Assembly (NCBI GenBank): GCA_947630755.1
Contig: CANRIU010000010.1
Span: 1-59,378 of the forward strand
From: an uncultured Oscillospiraceae bacterium
Lineage (GTDB): Bacteria; Bacillota; Clostridia; Oscillospirales; Oscillospiraceae
DNA length: 59,378 nucleotides
Direction: 5' to 3'
A model generated the notes under the pieces. The model searched no databases and had not been told where the DNA came from. It was given only the letters and a program-made list of their open reading frames with translations. Shown here piece by piece: positions 15,587 to 22,632 of this stretch (position 1 is the first letter of the stretch; every line of letters starts with the position of its first letter). A program made the translations under genes and the position numbers.

Positions 15587-16477
15587 TTATTCCCAATTAG
15601 ACTGATTTTTTTGCAGCTGTCTCAGCTTTTTTACGTTTTTTACAATGAAAATTTCGGCTCCGGGGACATTGACCTCCGGCTCCGTCCCATTCGGGAATAC
15701 GCCGTACACCGCCGAGCCCGAACCGCTCATCACCGCGCCCAGCGCCCCCGCACCGACAAGGCGTGACTTTATATCCTCCACCTGCCGCCGCTGCGCCTCG
15801 GGAAGGGCCTCCTCAAATACATTGCCCAAAAGGCCGCATATCTTAAAAAGCTCCCCCGCCCTAAGGGCGTCCAGCATCCCACGGGTGTCCGGTCGGACCC
15901 TCACGGGGGTGTCGTCCAGCCTTCCGAAAAGATACGGCGTCGAGACGGAGAACTCCGGCTTCACTATGGCGATAACGCAGTCCGGAAGCTCCGGGGCGTC
16001 CTCCAATATCTCTCCCCGCCCCCGGCAGAGCCTCGTCCCGCCGAAAAGGCAGAAGGGCACGTCGGAACCCACACCCGAGGCGACGCTAACAAGCTCCCCG
16101 TCGGAAAGCCCTGTCCCGAGAAGGCCGTCAAGCCCCCGTATCACCGCCGCGGCGTCGGAGCTGCCCCCGGCAAGCCCCGCCCTGTCGGGTATGTGCTTCT
16201 CAATAGTTATGTCAACCGCTGTGTCCGTACAGCCCACATGGTCCAGAAACGCCTTTGCGGCCTTACCCGCAAGGTTATCAAGGTCCCTTGGAAGCCCGGG
16301 AACATCACACATAGCGCGGATGCCCTGTCCGCGCTTTACACTTATGTAAACCTCATCAGCCAGAGACGCCGTCTGCATGACCGTGACCAGCTCATGGTAC
16401 CCGTCCGGGCGCTTATTGAGGACATCCAGCGTCAGGTTGATCTTGGCAAAGGCGCGCTCTCTCACACGGTCCGTCAT
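15587..16477 (-). CDS. ispE: 4-diphosphocytidyl-2-C-methyl-D-erythritol kinase
   Basis: This 296-residue GHMP kinase phosphorylates CDP-methylerythritol in the MEP isoprenoid pathway in the cytoplasm. The N-terminal FAKINLTLDVLNKRPDGYHEL and the ATP-binding GLAGGSSDAAAVI near residue 105 are diagnostic, with GSDVPFCLFGG and MSGSGSAVYG also present. The start at 16477 overlaps the stop of the upstream aminotransferase by 4 bases (ATGA), so it is the last gene of a coupled operon Lrp-aminotransferase-ispE. A longer upstream frame has no ribosome site. Co-transcription with an amino-acid regulator is a context feature, not a known functional link. Confidence 0.95.
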   Translation of the reverse strand: MTDRVRERAFAKINLTLDVLNKRPDGYHELVTVMQTASLADEVYISVKRGQGIRAMCDVPGLPRDLDNLAGKAAKAFLDHVGCTDTAVDITIEKHIPDRAGLAGGSSDAAAVIRGLDGLLGTGLSDGELVSVASGVGSDVPFCLFGGTRLCRGRGEILEDAPELPDCVIAIVKPEFSVSTPYLFGRLDDTPVRVRPDTRGMLDALRAGELFKICGLLGNVFEEALPEAQRRQVEDIKSRLVGAGALGAVMSGSGSAVYGVFPNGTEPEVNVPGAEIFIVKNVKKLRQLQKNQSNWE

Positions 16478-17652
16478 TTTTCGCCCCCGAGATTGCGGAT
16501 AAAGCGCCCCAGACGCTCCACAGCCGTCTCGATATTCTCCACCGAGGAGGCGTAGCATATTCTGGCAAAGCCCTCTCCCCCGGGTCCGAAGGCGGAGCCG
16601 GGGATGATGGCGACCCGCTCCTCCCGCAAAAAGGCGGTGCAGAATTCCTCGCTTGTGAGGCCGAAGGCGCCGATATTCGGAAACATATAAAATGCCCCTC
16701 TGGGCTCAAAGCAGCTTATTCCCAGCCCCCGAAGGCCCTTTAGAAGGAGCTTCCGGCGGTTGTCGTAGCTGTCGCGCATCATCTCGATGTCCCCGTCGCC
16801 GCAGCGCAGCGCCTCGATGGCGGCGTACTGGCTGGTGGTGGGGGCTGACATTATGCCGTACTGGTGTATCTTTATCATCTGCTTCAAAAGCGGCTTCGGC
16901 CCGCAGACGTAGCCCAGACGCCAGCCCGTCATGGCGTAGGCCTTTGAAAAGCCGTTGACAAGCAGTGTGCGCTCGTAAAGCTCAGGTATGTTCGCCGGGG
17001 AGACGTGATGTCCGCCGTAGGTGAGCTCTGCGTAAATCTCGTCGGAGAGGACCATTATGTCCGTCCCGCGAAGGACCTCCGCCAGCGCTTCAAGGTCCCC
17101 CTGCTCCATTATCGCCCCGGTGGGGTTATTTGGGTAGGGCAGGACGAGGAGCTTCGTTTTCGGCGTTATGGCGTCCCGGAGCTCCTCCGCCGTGAGCTTA
17201 AATTCGTTCTCCGCTTTTGTCTCGACATAAACGGGAACGCCGTTTGCCATTGTCACCAGCGGCCCGTAGCAGACAAAGCTGGGCGTGGGTATGATGACCT
17301 CGTCCCCGGGGTCCAGCACCGCCCGTATGCAGAGGTCAATGGCCTCGCTCCCGCCAACGGTGACGAATATCTCGTCCCGGGGGTCCCAGCGCAGGTCAAA
17401 ACGCCTTGAGAGGTATTCCGCGACAGCCCCGCGAAGCCGGGACATCCCGGCGTTGGGGGTGTATTTCGTGTGACCCTGCTCCAGAGAGTATATGCCCGCC
17501 TCCCGGATGTGCCAGGGGGTCTTGAAGTCCGGCTCCCCTATCCCCAGGGATATGGCGTCGGGCATGGTGTCAAGAATGTCGAAAAAGCGGCGTATCCCCG
17601 AGGGCTGAAGGGTCCGGACATTTTTCGACATTATCTTCGTATAATCCATCAT
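16474..17652 (-). CDS. Class I/II PLP-dependent aminotransferase
   Basis: A 392-residue fold-type I aminotransferase of the AspC/PatA group, probably acting on aspartate, aromatic or branched amino acids with 2-oxoglutarate. Visible features are the N-terminal SLGIGEPDFKTPWHI, the substrate-binding PNNPTGAI near residue 175, the aspartate in LSDEIYAEL, and the PLP lysine in NGFSKAYAMTGWRLGY near residue 237. The start ATG overlaps the stop of the Lrp-type regulator by 4 bases (ATGA), so the pair is translationally coupled. The adjacent Lrp protein is a natural candidate regulator. Substrate specificity cannot be read from sequence. Confidence 0.92.
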   Translation of the reverse strand: MMDYTKIMSKNVRTLQPSGIRRFFDILDTMPDAISLGIGEPDFKTPWHIREAGIYSLEQGHTKYTPNAGMSRLRGAVAEYLSRRFDLRWDPRDEIFVTVGGSEAIDLCIRAVLDPGDEVIIPTPSFVCYGPLVTMANGVPVYVETKAENEFKLTAEELRDAITPKTKLLVLPYPNNPTGAIMEQGDLEALAEVLRGTDIMVLSDEIYAELTYGGHHVSPANIPELYERTLLVNGFSKAYAMTGWRLGYVCGPKPLLKQMIKIHQYGIMSAPTTSQYAAIEALRCGDGDIEMMRDSYDNRRKLLLKGLRGLGISCFEPRGAFYMFPNIGAFGLTSEEFCTAFLREERVAIIPGSAFGPGGEGFARICYASSVENIETAVERLGRFIRNLGGEK

Positions 17653-18128
17653 ATGAACAGCGGACGCTCCTCCTGCTCGGGCTCCACAAGAAACGCCCTG
17701 TGCTTATCCTTGTAGCGCTTCATGATAAAGTGTGTGGCTGTGCTGATGACCCCGTCGATGGGCGCAAGCTTCTCCGCCACAAAGCGGCTGACCTCTCTTA
17801 GGGACTTGCCCGTGACTATCACGGAGAAATCAAAGCTCCCGGACATGAGATAGAGGCTCTCCACCTCGTCGTACTGGTATATCCTGCGGGCTATGCGGTC
17901 ATAGCCGTCGTCCCGCTGGGGGGTGATTTTCACCTCAATGAAGGCGGTCACTGCCTCCTCGCTGGTCCTGTCCCAGTCCACAAGGGCAGTATAGCCGTTT
18001 ATGACGTGCTCCTCCTCGCACCTGCGGATAGTCTCCCGCACATACGCCTCGTCCTTGCCCGTCATGGCGGCGAGCTCCGCGGGTGTGTAGCGGCTGTCCT
18101 CCTCCAGGAGCTTCAAGATGTCTTTCAT
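17649..18128 (-). CDS. Lrp/AsnC-family transcriptional regulator
   Basis: A 159-residue DNA-binding protein that senses amino acids. An N-terminal HTH (RYTPAELAAMTGKDEAYVRETIRRCE) is joined to a RAM/AsnC ligand domain (AFIEVKI, YDEVESLYLMSGSFDFSVIV, DGVISTATHFIMKRYK). The start at 18128 is supported by GGAGGT 7 bases upstream; a start further out lacks such a site. It is the promoter-proximal gene of the operon with an aminotransferase and ispE. Lrp proteins of this type often control the neighbouring aminotransferase; that is inferred, not shown. Confidence 0.92.
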   Translation of the reverse strand: MKDILKLLEEDSRYTPAELAAMTGKDEAYVRETIRRCEEEHVINGYTALVDWDRTSEEAVTAFIEVKITPQRDDGYDRIARRIYQYDEVESLYLMSGSFDFSVIVTGKSLREVSRFVAEKLAPIDGVISTATHFIMKRYKDKHRAFLVEPEQEERPLFI

Positions 18129-18163
18129 TACCCATACCTCCATTTGACTGCGAATTAAAGATG

Positions 18164-18192
18164 ATTGTACCACAGCGCGTGGAAAATTCCAA
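18164..18192 (-). promoter_or_regulatory. Promoter of the lrp-aminotransferase-ispE operon
   Basis: Minus-strand TTGGAA (18187-18192), 17 bases, TACAAT (18164-18169), about 30 bases before the start codon. Confidence 0.75.
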
Positions 18193-18246
18193 TAGTATTT
18201 TGAATTTTTTTGCCTCTTCATTCCCAAAATAGCCAAACATTTATCA

Positions 18247-18275
18247 TTTACCGAGTCAAAGACAGGCTGTATAAT
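18247..18275 (+). promoter_or_regulatory. Promoter of the mecA-like gene
   Basis: TTTACC (18247-18252), 17 bases, TATAAT (18270-18275), 45 bases before the start codon and divergent from the lrp promoter. Confidence 0.65.
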
Positions 18276-18319
18276 ATATTCACCCTGAATAAGGGGTTTT
18301 CAATTAAGGAGGAATAACA

Positions 18320-18808
18320 ATGGAGATACAGGCCATAGGCGCCAGGGCCTTTTCCGTTTACATACCCGAGGCGGAGCTGACAATGCGCCACATCCGCCCG
18401 GACAGCATCACCGCCGTGGAGGCCCGGGAGCTGGTGGAGGGGCTTATCGACCGGGCTGACACGGTGAGCCTCGAGCTCTTCCCCGGGCGGCACGAGGTGC
18501 TTATATTCGTCCGGCGCAGCTTCGGCGACCCGGAGATATACGCCTTTGCCGACCTGGAGGAGCTTTTGCGGGCGATTCTCGCCCTTGAGGGCTCGGCGGA
18601 GACGTCGCTTTTTCACTACGGCGGGCTGTGGATACTCGCCGTATGGCCCGGGTGCGAGGGGCACAGGGCGCAGCTTTCGGAGTTTGCCTCTCCCCTCGAC
18701 GCGCCGCCGGGCTACATACTCCACCTTCGCGAGCACGGCAGGATAATTGCCGACGGCGACGCTGCGTCGGTGCTCAAAAACGCTTTTTTTACGAAAGCTT
18801 CACAATAA
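18320..18808 (+). CDS. mecA: MecA-like adaptor protein
   Basis: A 162-residue protein resembling the ClpC adaptor MecA (negative regulator of competence), which delivers substrates to the ClpC-ClpP protease. The start [20 protein letters not shown] matches the MecA N-terminal domain. The C-terminal part ([54 protein letters not shown]) matches the MecA C-domain that contacts ClpC. It is shorter than B. subtilis MecA, with almost no acidic linker. AAGGAGGAATAAC precedes the ATG. It lies upstream of smpB on the same strand. A dprA gene is elsewhere in the window, but no other competence gene is visible. Confidence 0.68.
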   Translation: MEIQAIGARAFSVYIPEAELTMRHIRPDSITAVEARELVEGLIDRADTVSLELFPGRHEVLIFVRRSFGDPEIYAFADLEELLRAILALEGSAETSLFHYGGLWILAVWPGCEGHRAQLSEFASPLDAPPGYILHLREHGRIIADGDAASVLKNAFFTKASQ

Positions 18809-18824
18809 TTTGCCATTTTACCCT

Positions 18825-18852
18825 TTTATTTTTTCTTTCCCTGTGGTATAAT
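18825..18852 (+). promoter_or_regulatory. Possible promoter of smpB
   Basis: TATAAT (18847-18852) lies 31 bases before the start; the -35 position has only TTTATT (18825-18830) at 16-base spacing. Confidence 0.45.
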
Positions 18853-18882
18853 CCCATGAGTGACACGAGGGGAGGGAGAGCG

Positions 18883-19350
18883 ATGCCAAAGGCAAAGGGC
18901 GTAAAGCCCGTGGCGCAAAACAGAAAAGCCCACCACGACTATTTCATTGAGGAGCGTTTTGAGGCCGGCATCGAGCTCTTCGGGACCGAGGTAAAATCCA
19001 TCCGGGCGGGGAACGTAAATCTTAAGGACTCCTTCTGCGCCGTGAAAAACGGCGAGCTCTTCGCCTACAACCTCCACATCTCCCCCTATGAAAAGGGCAA
19101 TATCTTCAACCGCGACCCCATGCGCCCGAAGCGGCTTCTCATGCACCGCCGGGAGATAAATAAGCTTCAGGCCCGGGTCCAGCAGGATGGCCTTACCCTC
19201 ATCCCCCTGTCCCTCTACCTCAAGGACTCCCTTGTGAAGGTGGAGCTGGGCGTCGCCCGGGGCAAAAAGCTCTACGACAAGCGTGAGAGCTCCGCAAAGC
19301 GTGATGCGGACAGGGAGATCGACCGCACCATGAAGGAAAAATTCCGGTAA
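18883..19350 (+). CDS. smpB: SsrA-binding protein SmpB
   Basis: This 155-residue protein binds tmRNA and brings it to stalled ribosomes for trans-translation. The family signature is clear throughout: [64 protein letters not shown]-type core ([12 protein letters not shown]), and a basic C-terminal tail ([24 protein letters not shown]) that inserts in the mRNA channel. The start at 18883 follows GGGGAGGGAG. Its RNA partner, ssrA, is encoded 1.5 kb downstream on the same strand, separated by a cyclophilin and an SDR gene. Confidence 0.97.
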   Translation: MPKAKGVKPVAQNRKAHHDYFIEERFEAGIELFGTEVKSIRAGNVNLKDSFCAVKNGELFAYNLHISPYEKGNIFNRDPMRPKRLLMHRREINKLQARVQQDGLTLIPLSLYLKDSLVKVELGVARGKKLYDKRESSAKRDADREIDRTMKEKFR

Positions 19351-19375
19351 TATTACAGGAAAGGAAATAAATAAT

Positions 19376-19894
19376 ATGTCTAACCCCATAGCCACTATTG
19401 AAATGGAGGACGGCAAGGTCATAAAGGCCGAGCTCTACCCCGACATCGCGCCCATCTCCGTCGCAAACTTCATCTCTCTGGCAAACAAGGGCTTTTACAA
19501 CGGGCTCATCTTCCACCGGGTCATAAAGGACTTCATGATCCAGGGCGGCTGCCCCAAGGGCAACGGCACCGGCGGCCCCGGCTACTGCATCAAGGGCGAG
19601 TTTGCCGCCAACGGCGTCGCCAACCCCTTAAAGCACGAGCGCGGCGTCCTCTCCATGGCCCGCACCAACGTGCCCGACTCCGCCGGCAGCCAGTTCTTCA
19701 TCGTCCACGCCGACTCCCCCCATCTGGACGGCCAGTACGCCGCCTTCGGCAGGGTCACGGATGGCATGGACGTGGTGGATGAGATAGCCTCCGTCCGGGT
19801 GGACTACAACGACAGGCCCCGCAAGCCCCAGGTGATGAAGTCCGTCACCGTCGATACCTTCGGCGTGGACTACGGCGAGCCCGAGAAGGTGTGA
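19376..19894 (+). CDS. Cyclophilin-type peptidyl-prolyl cis-trans isomerase
   Basis: A 172-residue cytoplasmic cyclophilin (no signal peptide) that speeds proline isomerisation during folding. Hallmarks are the N-terminal [45 protein letters not shown] near residue 45 with the catalytic arginine, [17 protein letters not shown] near 95, and [31 protein letters not shown] lies before the ATG. It is 25 bases after smpB and touches the following SDR gene, so the three are probably co-transcribed. Confidence 0.95.
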   Translation: MSNPIATIEMEDGKVIKAELYPDIAPISVANFISLANKGFYNGLIFHRVIKDFMIQGGCPKGNGTGGPGYCIKGEFAANGVANPLKHERGVLSMARTNVPDSAGSQFFIVHADSPHLDGQYAAFGRVTDGMDVVDEIASVRVDYNDRPRKPQVMKSVTVDTFGVDYGEPEKV

Positions 19895-19896
19895 GC

Positions 19897-20652
19897 ATGA
19901 AGATCGCTCTCATCACAGGCGCGTCCTCCGGGCTTGGCAGGGAGTACGCGCTCCAGCTCCACGAGGCCTTTCCCGAGGTGGAGGCCGTGTGGCTCATCGC
20001 CCGGCGCAGGGCCCTTCTTGACGAGCTGGCATCCAGACTTCCCATCCCCGCCGTGCCCGTGGCGCTGGATTTGACAAACGATTCCGACATGAACGCCCTC
20101 GGAGAAAAGCTTAAGGAGGAGTCCCCGGAGATCGAGCTTCTTGTCAACTGCGCCGGATGCGGATACCTGTCCAATGTGGCTGACACCGACCCCGGGCTTC
20201 TCACCAGAATGACGGACCTCAACATGCGGGCAATTACCCTCGTCACCCGCACCGCCCTGCCATACATGGTCACAGGCGGGCACATCGTCAACGTCAGCTC
20301 CATCGCCTCCTTCTGTCCCAACGCCAGAATGACGGTGTACAGCTCCACAAAGGCGTATGTCTCCTCCTTCTCCCTCGGCCTTCGTGAGGAGCTGCGGGAC
20401 CAGAGGATCTCCGTCACCGCCGTGTGCTCCGGCCCCATGGACACGGAGTTCCTCGACGTGGGCGGCATAAAGGGCAACTCAAAGATGTTCCGGACCCTCC
20501 CCTACTGCGACCCCAAAAAGGTCGCCGCGGGCAGCTACCGGGCCGCAAAGGCCGACCGGGCCTTCTACACGCCCCGGGTCTTCTTCAAGCTCTACCGCTT
20601 TCTCGCAAAGGTCCTCCCCAGCACCATCGTAGTAAAATTAGCCAAAACCTGA
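19897..20652 (+). CDS. Short-chain dehydrogenase/reductase
   Basis: A 251-residue NAD(P)-dependent oxidoreductase of the classical SDR family. It has the cofactor motif TGASSGLG at residues 7-14, NCAGCGY near 85, the catalytic serine in NVSSIAS near 132, and the YSSTK catalytic Tyr-Lys pair near 147. The C-terminal region is longer and more hydrophobic than minimal SDRs. ATG 19897 is preferred over a GTG at 19891 because GAAGGTG lies 5 bases before it. It starts 2 bases after the cyclophilin stop. Substrate is unknown. Confidence 0.88.
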   Translation: MKIALITGASSGLGREYALQLHEAFPEVEAVWLIARRRALLDELASRLPIPAVPVALDLTNDSDMNALGEKLKEESPEIELLVNCAGCGYLSNVADTDPGLLTRMTDLNMRAITLVTRTALPYMVTGGHIVNVSSIASFCPNARMTVYSSTKAYVSSFSLGLREELRDQRISVTAVCSGPMDTEFLDVGGIKGNSKMFRTLPYCDPKKVAAGSYRAAKADRAFYTPRVFFKLYRFLAKVLPSTIVVKLAKT

Positions 20653-20887
20653 TAATCATCACCATTGCAACCTTTCGCCGCCCCAGCGGTAAAAGAAAAC
20701 AAATAGTACCCCCATCCCCCATTCGCTCAGCGAATAAATCAAAATATTCTTCCTTTTTGATTCCAAACGTGAGCCCAGCGCAGCGGGTCACGTTTGGAGA
20801 GGAGGAGCAAAGTCAGCGTGTGAGGGGTGTGGCGGGCGCCCATGGCGTCTGCCGCACCCCGAGCCAACGCGACTTTCGCGACGACGA
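20653..20887. other. Intergenic region upstream of ssrA, hairpin-rich
   Basis: 235 bases without a credible gene. It contains a palindrome TTCGCT-C-AGCGAA (about 20721) and a strong hairpin at 20763-20797 with arms CCAAACGTGA and TCACGTTTGG plus an inner CCC/GGG pair. I see no well-spaced sigma-A promoter close to tmRNA, so ssrA may be transcribed from further upstream. Confidence 0.5.
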
Positions 20888-21244
20888 GGGGGCGTACCGG
20901 TTTCGACGGGGACGCGGAGGGTCGAATAGCGGGCGGATGTGCCTGACATCCATAAAACGGGCATCTTATAAATTAAAGAACAACGATTACGCTGTTCCTG
21001 TCGCTGCTTAAGCAGTGACCGTTCTGCCCCGGAGTTCCACGGCCGGGGACAGGGCGTCGATTAGTGGAGAACGTGAGCGCGGAAAGCTTTGACCGCGCCA
21101 TGCACAATGAAGCTACCAACCCCTGAGGCGTGACGGCTTGCCTCACGGCGCGGAAAAGGGCTTTGCCGAAATAACCGTCTGCGCCCGGAGAAGTTCGATC
21201 GGATGTGTTTTCGGACAGGAGTTCAACTCTCCTCGCCTCCACCA
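20888..21244 (+). ncRNA. ssrA: Transfer-messenger RNA
   Basis: The alanine-tRNA-like ends are clear: the 5' acceptor strand GGGGGCG (20888-20894) pairs with CGCCTCC (21234-21240), with discriminator A and an encoded CCA at 21242-21244. The 5' region has the tmRNA signature GTACCGGTTTCGACGGGG, and the T arm GGAGTTCAACTCTCC lies near the 3' end. The tag reading frame ends at 21009-21011 (TAA) and codes for a peptide ending KNNDYAVPVAA, whose C-terminal AA fits a ClpXP degron. At 357 bases the length is typical of one-piece tmRNA. SmpB is encoded 1.5 kb upstream. Confidence 0.96.
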
Positions 21245-21246
21245 CG

Positions 21247-21283
21247 AAAAAGTCCCGAAATCCGCAGGATTTCGGGACTTTTT
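21247..21283 (+). terminator. Terminator of ssrA (bidirectional)
   Basis: AAAAAGTCCCGAAATCC (21247-21263) pairs perfectly with GGATTTCGGGACTTTTT (21267-21283). It begins 2 bases after tmRNA and can also end the minus-strand ADP-ribosylglycohydrolase transcript. Confidence 0.92.
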
Positions 21284-21311
21284 CGCGTTTATATATTCAA
21301 ATAATAATATT

Positions 21312-22385
21312 TTAAATACGGTATGTCCCCAGAATGTACCTCTCCCTGAAGCCCTCGCTCTCCCCCGGGGCGGCGAGGTCCGTGGCAATTTTCGAAATAA
21401 CGCCTCTGAGCTCCAGCGCGGTGAGGAATTTTTCCGGTATCGCCCCGGCGCCCAGGGACGCGCCGAGGATATTCCCGGTAATGGAGCCTGTGGAGTCGCT
21501 GTCCCCGGAGTGGTTGACGGAGGCTGTCAGCGCGGCCTCGATGTCATCGCTGTACCTGGCGGCGCAGAAAAGGGCGATGGCGAGGGCCTCGTCCCCCACC
21601 CAGCCCTCTCCGAGACTTGTGACGGCGTCCAAGTCGTCCTCGGCGCTGCCGGCAAGCTCCAGAGCGGACAGGATGAGAAGCCGGAATTTTCCCAGGCTCG
21701 GCGCCGCGGGGAAGATCCTCTCCAGCACCGCAAGTCCCTCACGGGCGGCCTCCGGGACAGGCATCCCGTCCTCGGACACTCTCCGGACAATGTGGGCAAG
21801 CAGCGCCGCAGGCAGCCACGCCCTGTCGCCGCCGTGGGTCAGCGCCGCGGCATCGGCGGAGAGGCGGTCCATCTCATCGATATTCATGGCCGCAGGGCCC
21901 GTTTCCCCGAAAAAGAGCCCCACCGGGGCTACGCGCATCACGCCCCCGCAGCCGAAGGAGTTGTTTCGTGGCTTTTTTATGGAGCCCGGCCTTCCGCCGC
22001 AGAGCGAGCCCATACAGGTCGTGCCCGGGGCGCGGCTGGCCCAAATCCCCGGGACATTCAGAAGCCACGACCTCCCCTCCCCGGCCTCATAGTCGGGGCA
22101 GTCGTCGGACTGAGTGGCGTACCAGTCCAAATACGCCTCCCATATACCCTTCACCCAGTTCCCGTCCCCGGCAAAGGCGGAGAGAAGCCCGGAGGCCGTG
22201 AACAGCGTCATCTGTGTGTCGTCGGATATACGCGCCGCTCCCCGCGTAAGGTCAAATTCCCTTATCCCTCCGGGTCCGTAGCGCTTTTTTATTGTGGTGT
22301 CGCGGAGAAATTCCACCGGGTAGCCGAGGGCATCCCCCGCCGCCCCGGCAAGCAGGCAGCCGAGGAGCTTGTCATATTCCCTCAC
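21312..22385 (-). CDS. ADP-ribosylglycohydrolase family protein
   Basis: A 357-residue DraG/ARH-type hydrolase, a family that removes ADP-ribose from proteins or small molecules using two magnesium ions. Metal ligands are seen in LAGAAGDALGYPVEF near residue 12, ISDDTQMT near 53, and NHSGDSDSTGSITGNILGA near 290, so the active site looks intact. It is a single gene, convergent with ssrA across a shared terminator and divergent from a sugar symporter. No ADP-ribosyltransferase or dinitrogenase reductase is in the window, so the target is unknown. Confidence 0.92.
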   Translation of the reverse strand: MREYDKLLGCLLAGAAGDALGYPVEFLRDTTIKKRYGPGGIREFDLTRGAARISDDTQMTLFTASGLLSAFAGDGNWVKGIWEAYLDWYATQSDDCPDYEAGEGRSWLLNVPGIWASRAPGTTCMGSLCGGRPGSIKKPRNNSFGCGGVMRVAPVGLFFGETGPAAMNIDEMDRLSADAAALTHGGDRAWLPAALLAHIVRRVSEDGMPVPEAAREGLAVLERIFPAAPSLGKFRLLILSALELAGSAEDDLDAVTSLGEGWVGDEALAIALFCAARYSDDIEAALTASVNHSGDSDSTGSITGNILGASLGAGAIPEKFLTALELRGVISKIATDLAAPGESEGFRERYILGTYRI

Positions 22386-22533
22386 GGATCAACACTCCTT
22401 ACATAAGATAAATCTATTTAAATTGTAGCACCCTTTTCCTCCGTTTTCAACTAAAAAACCTTCATCCCCGCACCCGTTCCGCCGCCATAATCGGACAATA
22501 TTTGTACAAAGTGTTAAATTATTCTTCATCTAC

Positions 22534-22562
22534 TTGATTAATCTGGTGAAATATTGCATAAT
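22534..22562 (+). promoter_or_regulatory. Promoter of the symporter-glycosidase-DegV operon
   Basis: TTGATT (22534-22539), 17 bases, CATAAT (22557-22562), 70 bases before the symporter start. Confidence 0.7.
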
Positions 22563-22566
22563 GAAC

Positions 22567-22606
22567 ATAATATCCCGATAATTGGGAGTTTGTTTTGGGA
22601 TATTAT
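22567..22606 (+). promoter_or_regulatory. Inverted repeat in the symporter leader
   Basis: Perfect 10-base arms ATAATATCCC (22567-22576) and GGGATATTAT (22597-22606), 20 bases apart, start just after the -10 of the promoter at 22534. They could be two half-sites for a repressor or an RNA stem in the leader. No regulator gene is adjacent. Confidence 0.6.
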
Positions 22607-22632
22607 CATAAAAATGAGAGGGAGAAATCAAT

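Noticed and set aside
20585-20791. 68-residue minus-strand frame before ssrA
   Set aside because: It runs through a palindrome-rich intergenic region and into the end of the SDR gene; no ribosome site stands out, and its sequence may only reflect a repeat. Not called as a gene.
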